From Calditerrivibrio sp. (GTDB taxonomy: Bacteria; Chrysiogenota; Deferribacteres; Deferribacterales; Calditerrivibrionaceae), in the NCBI GenBank assembly GCA_020217115.1, contig JAIWOA010000082.1, positions 1 through 10,000 on the forward strand: 10,000 nucleotides of DNA. Direction: 5' to 3'. Position numbers and translations under genes: made by a program. Below, piece by piece: positions 1 to 6,097 of this stretch; position 1 is the stretch's first letter, and each line of letters begins with the position of its first letter. Under the pieces are notes generated by a model, which made no database searches, had not been told where the DNA came from, and saw nothing but the letters and a program-made list of their open reading frames with translations.

Positions 1-18
1 AGTTGGAATAAAATTTCA

Positions 19-47
19 TTGACAAATATAAAATAGTGTGTTAATTT
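19..47 (+). promoter_or_regulatory. Putative sigma-70 promoter for the DUF294/symporter operon
   Basis: A perfect -35 hexamer TTGACA lies at 19-24. With a 17-base spacer, the -10 position (42-47) reads TAATTT, which matches the consensus at only three positions. The -35 is convincing and the -10 is weak, so the promoter is plausible but not certain. It would give a leader of about 25 bases before the start codon at 80. The sequence to the left of the window is not visible. Confidence 0.4.
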
Positions 48-79
48 TGAAGAAATAATAAAAGTAGGAGTTTAATTTA

Positions 80-1990
80 ATGATTATAAACCTACAGGAA
101 GACAAGGATAATAAATTATACGATGTTTTATCCAAGTCCGAACCTTTTTCATATCTTTCAAATGATGAAATAAAATATTTTTTAGATAAAGCTTCAATTA
201 AAAAGTATAAGAAAGGTGAACTTCTTGTAGGAAAGGGTGAGCAGGTAGAAAAAGTTGTTAGGTTAGTTGTAGAGGGGAGTGCTAAGGTATTTGTTATTGC
301 TGAAACAGGTGATGAGGTTGTCATAGATTATAGGAGTGTAGGTGATATCATAGGGTTACTTTCGATTGCCACTGAAGATGTTTCTCTTGTTAATGTTGTT
401 GTAGTCGATGATATAATATGTTATGAGCTCGATAAAAAAGACCTTTACCATCTTTTTTTCTTAAATAATAGGTTTCTTGATGGATTTTTGACGATATATG
501 TAAAAAAATATCTCACAAAGTTTAGTGTCGAATTCAAAGAGAATGCTCTTTATTATGGTAGTATAGATAGAATGTTTTTTACCTCTCTTGTTTCTTACGT
601 CACAAGGATAGACTATCCAAAAATAACAAAGGGTAAATCGATTGTTGAAGCTGCAAAAATTATGGTTGATAAGGATTATAGTGCCGTAGTGGTTGTTGAT
701 AATGGAGTGCCATCTGGTATAATTACTGATAAAGATTTTAGAAAAAAGATTATATCAAAATCTGTTGATTATGATACAGAGGTTGATAAAATAATGAGTT
801 TCCCTGTGCATACTATAGAATCTGATTCTACATGCTTTGAAGCTATCATAAGAATGATTGCTTTAAATGTTAATCATCTTGTTGTTATGGATGGACAGGA
901 TATTTTTGGTATCATAGATAGTGAATCACTTATGAATTTACAGTCCTCATCTCCCCTTGCTTTTGCTAAGGAGATAGAGCTTAAAGAAGATATTGAAGAT
1001 CTTTCTACGGTAGCAACTAAGGTTATTAATATATCAGCTACTATGTATAGAAATGGATTAAGAGCTGAAAATATTACAAAGATCGTCTCGGAATTGAATG
1101 ATAGATTGTTAAGGAGGATTCTTGACATTGGAATTGCCAGGTTTGGAGAACCTCCGGTTAGTTTCTGCTGGATTGCAATGGGAAGTGAGGGGAGAAAGGA
1201 GCAAACTTTTAAAACTGACCAGGACAATGGTTTGATATATAAAGATATACCAGAAGGTATAGATAAACAAAGGGTTGTTGGATATTTTAAAGATCTATCA
1301 GAGTTTGTGAATAATTCCCTTATTGAATGTGGTTTCCCTCCATGTCCAGGAAATTATATGGCAAAGAATCCTGAATGGTGTCAGCCGCTATCTGTTTGGA
1401 AAAAATATTTTGACAAATTTTTTGCCACTCCTACTTCTGATGCTGTGCTCAAAGGGCAGATCATATTTGATTTTAGGGGTGTATACGGTGATAAGAATCT
1501 CGCATATGAATTGAGAAATCACATAAATTTGATAAAAAATAAGTCACTTTTTATGAACTTTATGGCAAAAGGGCTTGTAAATTATGGTTCTCCTCTTACT
1601 TTTTTTGGATCTTTTGTTACAGATAAAATGGAAGATGGAAAGGAATGTTTTGATATCAAAAAGAGAATATTGGCTCCTTTGGTTGGTATTGTAAGACTCT
1701 TTGCGATTGAAGAAGGGTTGATGAGTCTATCGACTATAGAGAGGATTAATGATCTTGTTAGGGTAAGAAATAAGGTAGTTTTGGATAACTACAGGGAGTT
1801 AGAGCAGTCATTCAATTTTCTGTTGGATCTAAGAATGAAAAATCAGATTTATCAGTATATATCGGGAGTAGATGTTAATAACCTAATATTCATAGATGAT
1901 CTAAGTGGTATAGAGAACAGGCAGTTGAAGCTTGCTTGTCAGCTTTTGGAGAAGCTTCAAGATATTTTGAAAAAAAGGTATGGTTTGTAG
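80..1990 (+). CDS. cNMP-binding-like / CBS pair / DUF294 nucleotidyltransferase-like signalling protein
   Basis: A 636-residue cytoplasmic protein without signal peptide or membrane segment. Domains in order: a cyclic-nucleotide-binding-like beta-barrel (about 18-140, with 'GELLVGKGEQVEKVV' at 46-60); two CBS repeats (about 178-230 and 237-290); a DUF294 nucleotidyltransferase-like domain (about 300-450); and the DUF294 C-terminal helical domain (about 480-630). The nucleotidyltransferase signature is seen directly: Gly368-Ser369 followed by Asp380-Gln-Asp382, the GS...DxD metal/nucleotide site shared with the GlnD/GlnE fold. The start is supported by AGGAG at 66-70, nine bases upstream. This architecture is known next to acetate-permease-like and DUF4212/VC_2705 symporter genes, as here, so a role in controlling the symporter is inferred. 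The substrate modified is unknown. The cNMP barrel lacks the Glu and Arg of the usual phosphate-binding cassette (Leu93 and about Leu103 stand there), so cAMP may not be the ligand. Confidence 0.9.
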   Translation: MIINLQEDKDNKLYDVLSKSEPFSYLSNDEIKYFLDKASIKKYKKGELLVGKGEQVEKVVRLVVEGSAKVFVIAETGDEVVIDYRSVGDIIGLLSIATEDVSLVNVVVVDDIICYELDKKDLYHLFFLNNRFLDGFLTIYVKKYLTKFSVEFKENALYYGSIDRMFFTSLVSYVTRIDYPKITKGKSIVEAAKIMVDKDYSAVVVVDNGVPSGIITDKDFRKKIISKSVDYDTEVDKIMSFPVHTIESDSTCFEAIIRMIALNVNHLVVMDGQDIFGIIDSESLMNLQSSSPLAFAKEIELKEDIEDLSTVATKVINISATMYRNGLRAENITKIVSELNDRLLRRILDIGIARFGEPPVSFCWIAMGSEGRKEQTFKTDQDNGLIYKDIPEGIDKQRVVGYFKDLSEFVNNSLIECGFPPCPGNYMAKNPEWCQPLSVWKKYFDKFFATPTSDAVLKGQIIFDFRGVYGDKNLAYELRNHINLIKNKSLFMNFMAKGLVNYGSPLTFFGSFVTDKMEDGKECFDIKKRILAPLVGIVRLFAIEEGLMSLSTIERINDLVRVRNKVVLDNYRELEQSFNFLLDLRMKNQIYQYISGVDVNNLIFIDDLSGIENRQLKLACQLLEKLQDILKKRYGL

Positions 1991-1992
1991 GA

Positions 1993-2014
1993 TTATGGTC
2001 TATATTGGCCATAA
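1993..2014 (+). promoter_or_regulatory. Intercistronic hairpin
   Basis: TTATGGTC (1993-2000) pairs with GGCCATAA (2007-2014). This makes an 8-bp stem containing one G-U pair and a 6-base AU-rich loop. It begins three bases after the stop codon of the DUF294 gene and ends about a dozen bases before the Shine-Dalgarno of the symporter small subunit. No U-run follows, so it is not a standard terminator. It could act in mRNA processing or stability, or be chance. Confidence 0.35.
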
Positions 2015-2035
2015 ATAACAATAAAAGGAGGTCTT

Positions 2036-2296
2036 ATGAGTACAGAGGAAAAACTGAAAATGTATTGGAAGGAGAATTTAAAAGTTATTTCAATCCTTCT
2101 AATAGTTTGGTTTGTTGTGTCTTATGTCTGTGGTATTTTGATAGCTGATGGTCTTGATAATATCAAGATTGCTGGATTTAAGCTTGGTTTCTGGTTTGCT
2201 AATCAGGGTTCTGAAGTAATTTTTGTTATACTTATCTATGTTTATGTTAAATGGATGAATGCCATAGATAAGAAATATGATGTTCATGAAGATTAA
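2036..2296 (+). CDS. Sodium:solute symporter small subunit (DUF4212 / VC_2705-associated)
   Basis: An 86-residue membrane protein with two predicted helices, about 16-37 and 57-75. The second carries the family-like stretch 'GFWFANQGSEVIFVILI' (51-67), followed by a basic/acidic tail with 'MNAIDKKYDV' (74-83). The length and the Gln-Gly-Ser/Met-Asn/Asp-Lys-Lys pattern match the DUF4212 (solute:sodium symporter small subunit) family. A strong AAGGAGG at 2025-2031 lies four bases before the ATG. The large subunit starts 14 bases after its stop codon, so translation of the two is probably coupled and they likely form one transporter in the inner membrane. An overlapping reading frame at 1936-2148 lacks family features and was dismissed. 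Confidence 0.9.
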   Translation: MSTEEKLKMYWKENLKVISILLIVWFVVSYVCGILIADGLDNIKIAGFKLGFWFANQGSEVIFVILIYVYVKWMNAIDKKYDVHED

Positions 2297-2309
2297 TGGG
2301 AGGTTGTAG

Positions 2310-4124
2310 ATGAGTATATTAGCTTGGACTTGGATTATAGTTGGACTTAGTTTTGTTCTTTATATAGGTATTGCAATATGGTCAAGAGCTGCTTCTACAG
2401 GTGAGTTTTATGTTGCTGAAAAACAGGTACATCCAATAGCAAACGGTATGGCTACAGCTGCTGACTGGATGTCTGCTGCTTCTTTTATCTCTATGGCCGG
2501 TCTTATATCTTTCATGGGTCGTGATGGTTCAATGTATCTTATGGGTTGGACTGGTGGTTACGTTTTACTTGCATTACTATTAGCACCATACCTTAGAAAG
2601 TATGGTAAATTTACAGTTCCTCAATTTGTTGGAGATAGATATTATTCTAATACTGCAAGGGTAGTTGCTCTTCTTTGTGCAATATTTGTCTCTTTTACAT
2701 ACGTTGCAGGTCAGATGAGGGGTGTTGGTATAGTTTTTTCAAGGTTCCTTGAAGTAAGTATTAACACTGGTGTTATTATAGGGATGTGTATAGTTTTCTT
2801 TTATGCGGTTTTAGGTGGTATGAAAGGTATTACTTATACACAGGTTGCTCAGTACGTTGTTTTGATAATTGCTTACATGGTCCCAGCTATCTTCATATCT
2901 ATTATGATTACAGGTAATCCTATCCCTCAGCTTGGTTATGGTTCGTCTATTTCTGCAGGTGGAGCACAAATTTTAGGACAGGGGCAAGGTGTATATGTTT
3001 TGGACCTTCTTGACAAAATACAGACTGATTTAGGGTTTAAAGCCTACACTGCTGGCCAGAAGCCAATGATAGATGTATTTTTTATAACATTCGCTCTTAT
3101 GGTTGGAACAGCTGGTCTCCCACACGTTATCATAAGATTTTTTACTGTTCCAAAGGTTAGAGATGCAAGAAGTTCTGCTGGTTGGGCTCTTCTTTTTATT
3201 GCTATTCTTTATACAACTGCTCCAGCTGTTGCAGCCTTTGCAAGGACAAACTTCTTATTGACAATTAACAATAAATCTTATGCAGAAGCCCCAAGCTGGT
3301 TTAAAAACTGGGAAAAAACTAAGCTTGTCGGATTCCAGGACAAAGCTATTTATGAAAATGCAGAAGGTAAAAAGATTGGTGTTTACAAATCAAAAGATGG
3401 TGCCCTTAAGTATAAAGATGGGAAAGATGAAAAAGATTTTAATGCTGAAGGTATGAAGCTTGTAAAAGATTTTGATGGGATAATGACAATCTCAAAAGAT
3501 GCTGCAATAAACGAAGTGAATGTTGATAGAGATATTATGGTCCTTGCAAACCCAGAGATTGCTAAGCTTCCAGCATGGGTTGTTGCCCTTGTTGCTGCTG
3601 GTGGTCTTGCAGCTGCTCTCTCAACAGCAGCTGGTCTCCTCCTTGTTATTTCTGCTGCTATTTCTCACGATCTTATTAAAGGTGTCCTTATTCCAGACAT
3701 TTCAGAGAAAGGTGAGCTGGTTTGGGCAAGGATTGCTGCAGGTTTTGCAGTTGTAGTGGCAGGTTATTTTGGTATTAATCCTCCAGGATTTGTTGCTCAG
3801 GTTGTGGCATTTGCGTTTGGTCTTGCTGCAGCTTCTTTCTTCCCTATCATTATACTTGGAGTATTCTGGAAAAGGGCAACTAAGGAAGGTGCAATTGCTG
3901 GTATGCTTGTGGGTATAGTTTTCACAGCATGGTACATTATTTACTTTAGATTTATCAATACTGATCCTAAGGGCTGGTGGTTTGGAATATCTCCAGAGGG
4001 TATAGGAACTCTTGGAATGATATTCAACTTCTTAGTAATGTGGGTAGTATCTATGATGACAAAAGAACCACCAAAAGATGTTCAAGATATGGTTGAAAGT
4101 GTTCGTTATCCAAAAGAAGCATAA
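2310..4124 (+). CDS. Sodium:solute symporter large subunit, SSF family, VC_2705 subfamily
   Basis: A 604-residue polytopic inner-membrane protein of the sodium:solute symporter (SSF) family, with a LeuT-type fold expected. Recognisable conserved stretches are 'MATAADWMSAASFISMAGLI' (47-66), 'GTAGLPHVIIRFFTVP' (266-281) and 'AAALSTAAGLLLVISAA' (434-450). The Ser/Thr residues of the last fall where SSF proteins form the Na2 site. A hydrophilic segment of about 90 residues (about 320-408) interrupts the membrane core just before 'DRDIMVLANPEIAKLP', a feature of the VC_2705 subfamily as I know it. GGGAGG at 2298-2303 supports the start. Together with the DUF4212 small subunit and the DUF294 protein this forms a known type of cluster. 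The substrate is not readable from sequence; acetate or a similar short carboxylate is the usual inference, since the subfamily is close to ActP. A terminator follows. Confidence 0.92.
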   Translation: MSILAWTWIIVGLSFVLYIGIAIWSRAASTGEFYVAEKQVHPIANGMATAADWMSAASFISMAGLISFMGRDGSMYLMGWTGGYVLLALLLAPYLRKYGKFTVPQFVGDRYYSNTARVVALLCAIFVSFTYVAGQMRGVGIVFSRFLEVSINTGVIIGMCIVFFYAVLGGMKGITYTQVAQYVVLIIAYMVPAIFISIMITGNPIPQLGYGSSISAGGAQILGQGQGVYVLDLLDKIQTDLGFKAYTAGQKPMIDVFFITFALMVGTAGLPHVIIRFFTVPKVRDARSSAGWALLFIAILYTTAPAVAAFARTNFLLTINNKSYAEAPSWFKNWEKTKLVGFQDKAIYENAEGKKIGVYKSKDGALKYKDGKDEKDFNAEGMKLVKDFDGIMTISKDAAINEVNVDRDIMVLANPEIAKLPAWVVALVAAGGLAAALSTAAGLLLVISAAISHDLIKGVLIPDISEKGELVWARIAAGFAVVVAGYFGINPPGFVAQVVAFAFGLAAASFFPIIILGVFWKRATKEGAIAGMLVGIVFTAWYIIYFRFINTDPKGWWFGISPEGIGTLGMIFNFLVMWVVSMMTKEPPKDVQDMVESVRYPKEA

Positions 4125-4130
4125 TTTACA

Positions 4131-4153
4131 GAGGGGGGCAACCCCCTTTTTTA
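4131..4153 (+). terminator. Rho-independent terminator of the symporter operon
   Basis: AGGGGG (4132-4137) pairs with CCCCCT (4142-4147) around a GCAA loop (4138-4141), which is a GNRA-type tetraloop. The T-run continues to 4152. It begins seven bases after the symporter stop codon and closes the transport operon. Confidence 0.92.
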
Positions 4154-4208
4154 TTTTTTTATATTCTTAGTAATTTTTCATTCAGTTTTTTTTATCTGTT
4201 TAGGTTCA

Positions 4209-4222
4209 TTGATCTTTACAAA
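4209..4222 (+). promoter_or_regulatory. Possible FNR/CRP-family operator
   Basis: TTGATCTTTACAAA fits the FNR-type palindrome TTGAT-N4-ATCAA at eight of ten specified positions: a perfect left half and a degenerate right half. Its centre lies about 67 bases upstream of the transcription start predicted for the octaheme cytochrome gene, a spacing range used by class I activators. In DNA this AT-rich such a match can occur by chance, so this is a weak call. Confidence 0.28.
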
Positions 4223-4248
4223 ATTTACACCTGTTTTATATCTTTTAC

Positions 4249-4276
4249 CTTACATTTACTAAAATAATGTTATAAT
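4249..4276 (+). promoter_or_regulatory. Extended -10 promoter for the octaheme cytochrome gene
   Basis: A perfect TATAAT at 4271-4276 is preceded by TGT (4268-4270), an extended -10 element. CTTACA at 4249-4254, with a 16-base spacer, matches the -35 consensus at four of six positions. Transcription would start near 4283, leaving a leader of about 30 bases with the ribosome site AAGGAGG (4298-4304) before the ATG at 4313. This is the best promoter in the window. Confidence 0.75.
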
Positions 4277-4312
4277 TATATTAAGGTCAATAAACCAAGG
4301 AGGTATTAGTTT

Positions 4313-6001
4313 ATGAAAAAAGTTTTACTATTAAGTTTGAGCTTCCTTTTGGTTATGTTTAGTGGTAGCCTGTTCGCTGCAAAAGCTCCTGCTAAAGATG
4401 CTAAAGGTGCTCCAGATTACACCAAGGTTGTTTCAAAGGGTGTAGATTACAACCAGTGTTATGAATGTCACGACACTATAAAAGAGCTGCGTGGCATGGG
4501 TAAACACTCAAAACTTGCCTGTGAAAACTGCCATGGAAATATTGAGGCACATTTAAAGGAACCTACAAATCATCCAACAGTTTTTACAGAATGGCAAGCC
4601 TGTGGCAAATGTCATAAGGAACAATTTGAATCTTTTATGCAGGTTAGTAAACATAGACCTGCAAGGGATGAAAAATCTCAACTTACTGGTAGAGCACCAA
4701 ATCCATTCTGGGATAAGCTTATGATGGGGCATGGGTTCACAAAAGAGCATGCTACCACAAGAAGTCACCCTTTTATGTTACTTGATCAGGTACTGGTTGA
4801 CAGAGCTGCTGGTGGAAGATTTCAGCCAAAGAATGGTTGGATGTATGTAAATGAAGGTCCTAAAAAGATATGGGATGTTATTGTGGATACCCAACCAGGT
4901 AGTGATCATAAAGCATTTATGAAACAGACTGCTGCAGCTGTTAACCCTGTTTGTTTTCAATGTAAAACACAGGATCATATTTTAGATTGGGCTTATTTAG
5001 GAGATCCAAACACATCAGCACCTTTCAATAGAAAAAGTAATCCTACTGCAATGATACAGACTAAAAAGATCCAGCATGGACTTAATTGCTACCAGTGTCA
5101 TGATCCTCATGCTGCAAAACCAAGAATAGTAAGGGATGGTTTAATAGCTGCTCTTACACGTCCAGAAGCAGATACTTTGTGGCACAAAGATCCTAAAAGA
5201 ACTAACATCAAAGTTATAGATATGGGTATGAGGGGTTATACAAGAAAGATTGCAATTCTTGAAAAATATGACACAAGATTGCAATGTGGACAGTGCCATG
5301 TGGAATATGTATGTAATCCTGGTTCTGAAAGGACTACAGGTAAGGCTGTTGGTTACGACAGTGAGCTTACAAACCATTTCCCATATAAAGATGTATTACA
5401 GCTGTATGATCACTACGTAAACAAGATCAATTTCACAGATTATATTCACCCACTTACAGGTGCTAAGCTTGTTAAAATGCAACACCCAGAATCAGAAACA
5501 TTCTATAACTCAAAACATGCTAAAGCAGGTTTAGGATGTGATACATGTCACACTCCAAAAGTTAAAGACAAAAAGACTGGTAAAGTTTATACTTCTCACT
5601 TTGCTGTAACACCTAAACATGATATAAAAGCATCATGTTTGACTGGCAAATGTCATGAAGGTTGGACAGAAAAGGATGCAGTATATGCAATAGATTCTGT
5701 AAAAGCTTACATAAAAGGGAAGATGAGAAAATCTGAGTTTTGGCTTTCTGTTCTTATAGATAAGATTGTAGAAGGTAAAAATGCAGATCTCCCAGCTGAT
5801 GTTATCGCAAAAGCTCAAGATTATCATGTTAAAGCTCATATTCTGTGGGAGTACTGGACAGCTGAAAACTCAGATGGTTTCCATAACCCAGATATGGCTC
5901 GTGAATCACTTGCTCAATCTATAGATGCTTCAATGGCAGGTGTAAAACTTATTGATGAAGCATTGAAGGCCAAAAAAGCCGCTGCACAAGCAGCAAAGTG
6001 A
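4313..6001 (+). CDS. Octaheme cytochrome c nitrite reductase (ONR type), periplasmic
   Basis: A 562-residue secreted protein with a Sec signal peptide (about 1-22, cleavage near 'SLFA|AK'). Eight heme c sites occur in order: C49, C70, C97 (CXXCH); C214-Phe-Gln-C217-Lys218 (CXXCK); C259, C325, C409 (CXXCH); and C442-X4-C447-His448. The CXXCK heme in fourth place is the catalytic heme arrangement of octaheme nitrite reductases, which reduce nitrite (and hydroxylamine) to ammonium. The NrfA/ONR active site is visible: 'CGQCHVEY' gives Glu331 and Tyr332, and 'KMQH' gives Lys388, Gln390 and His391 (Ca2+ site plus catalytic Tyr and His). Arg150 in 'TRSHPF' is a candidate catalytic Arg. Cys334, two residues after Tyr332, matches the Tyr-Cys thioether pair described for Thioalkalivibrio ONR. 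There is no C-terminal anchor, and the tail is Ala/Lys-rich. Database entries may call it NrfA-like, HAO-like or simply multiheme cytochrome. The CX4CH at heme 8 is unusual. It has its own promoter and terminator and is followed by resB/ccsA. Confidence 0.88.
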   Translation: MKKVLLLSLSFLLVMFSGSLFAAKAPAKDAKGAPDYTKVVSKGVDYNQCYECHDTIKELRGMGKHSKLACENCHGNIEAHLKEPTNHPTVFTEWQACGKCHKEQFESFMQVSKHRPARDEKSQLTGRAPNPFWDKLMMGHGFTKEHATTRSHPFMLLDQVLVDRAAGGRFQPKNGWMYVNEGPKKIWDVIVDTQPGSDHKAFMKQTAAAVNPVCFQCKTQDHILDWAYLGDPNTSAPFNRKSNPTAMIQTKKIQHGLNCYQCHDPHAAKPRIVRDGLIAALTRPEADTLWHKDPKRTNIKVIDMGMRGYTRKIAILEKYDTRLQCGQCHVEYVCNPGSERTTGKAVGYDSELTNHFPYKDVLQLYDHYVNKINFTDYIHPLTGAKLVKMQHPESETFYNSKHAKAGLGCDTCHTPKVKDKKTGKVYTSHFAVTPKHDIKASCLTGKCHEGWTEKDAVYAIDSVKAYIKGKMRKSEFWLSVLIDKIVEGKNADLPADVIAKAQDYHVKAHILWEYWTAENSDGFHNPDMARESLAQSIDASMAGVKLIDEALKAKKAAAQAAK

Positions 6002-6022
6002 TATTTAAAAAAGTAATATTTG

Positions 6023-6050
6023 AAAAAAGGGGGATTACTCCCCCTTTTTT
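6023..6050 (+). terminator. Rho-independent terminator after the octaheme cytochrome gene
   Basis: AAAAAAGGGGG (6023-6033) pairs perfectly over 11 bp with CCCCCTTTTTT (6040-6050) around the six-base loop ATTACT. The T-run serves the + strand. Because the left arm is an A-run, the structure could also stop minus-strand transcription. It isolates the cytochrome gene from resB. Confidence 0.93.
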
Positions 6051-6051
6051 C

Positions 6052-6080
6052 TTGATAATGATTGAATTTTTGTTTATAAC
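6052..6080 (+). promoter_or_regulatory. Sigma-70-like promoter for resB-ccsA
   Basis: TTGATA (6052-6057) and TATAAC (6075-6080) are separated by 17 bases, and each hexamer matches its consensus at five of six positions. It starts immediately after the terminator. Transcription would begin near 6084-6088, only about 10-14 bases before the resB ATG, so the leader would be very short with the AGGA at 6088-6091 almost at the RNA end. Confidence 0.6.
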
Positions 6081-6097
6081 TTTATTCAGGATAGAAT

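Noticed and set aside
16..324. Minus-strand open frame at the left edge, and other minus-strand frames (for example 874-1227, 5141-5377)
   Set aside because: All lie opposite strongly supported + strand genes and read as low-complexity Ser/Thr/Phe- or Ile-rich shadows without family features.
1936..2148. 70-codon frame overlapping the DUF294 end and the small subunit start
   Set aside because: It overlaps two well-supported genes in other frames and shows no recognisable protein features.
3520..3756. Leu-rich 78-codon open frame inside the symporter gene
   Set aside because: It is out of frame within a conserved membrane segment. Its composition is the frame-shifted reading of Ala/Val/Leu codons, and it has no ribosome site.
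4313..6001. Hydroxylamine oxidoreductase (HAO) or pentaheme NrfA as the identity of the octaheme cytochrome
   Set aside because: HAO uses CXXCH at heme 4 and a crosslinked Tyr near the C-terminus, whereas CXXCK with CHVEY and K-X-Q-H is seen here. NrfA has only five hemes, whereas this protein has three extra N-terminal motifs.
6052..6065. FNR-type site overlapping the resB -35 element
   Set aside because: TTGAT followed by ATTGA matches only the left half well, and the position overlaps the -35, so the match is as well explained by the promoter hexamer itself. It is kept only as a remark under the FNR finding.
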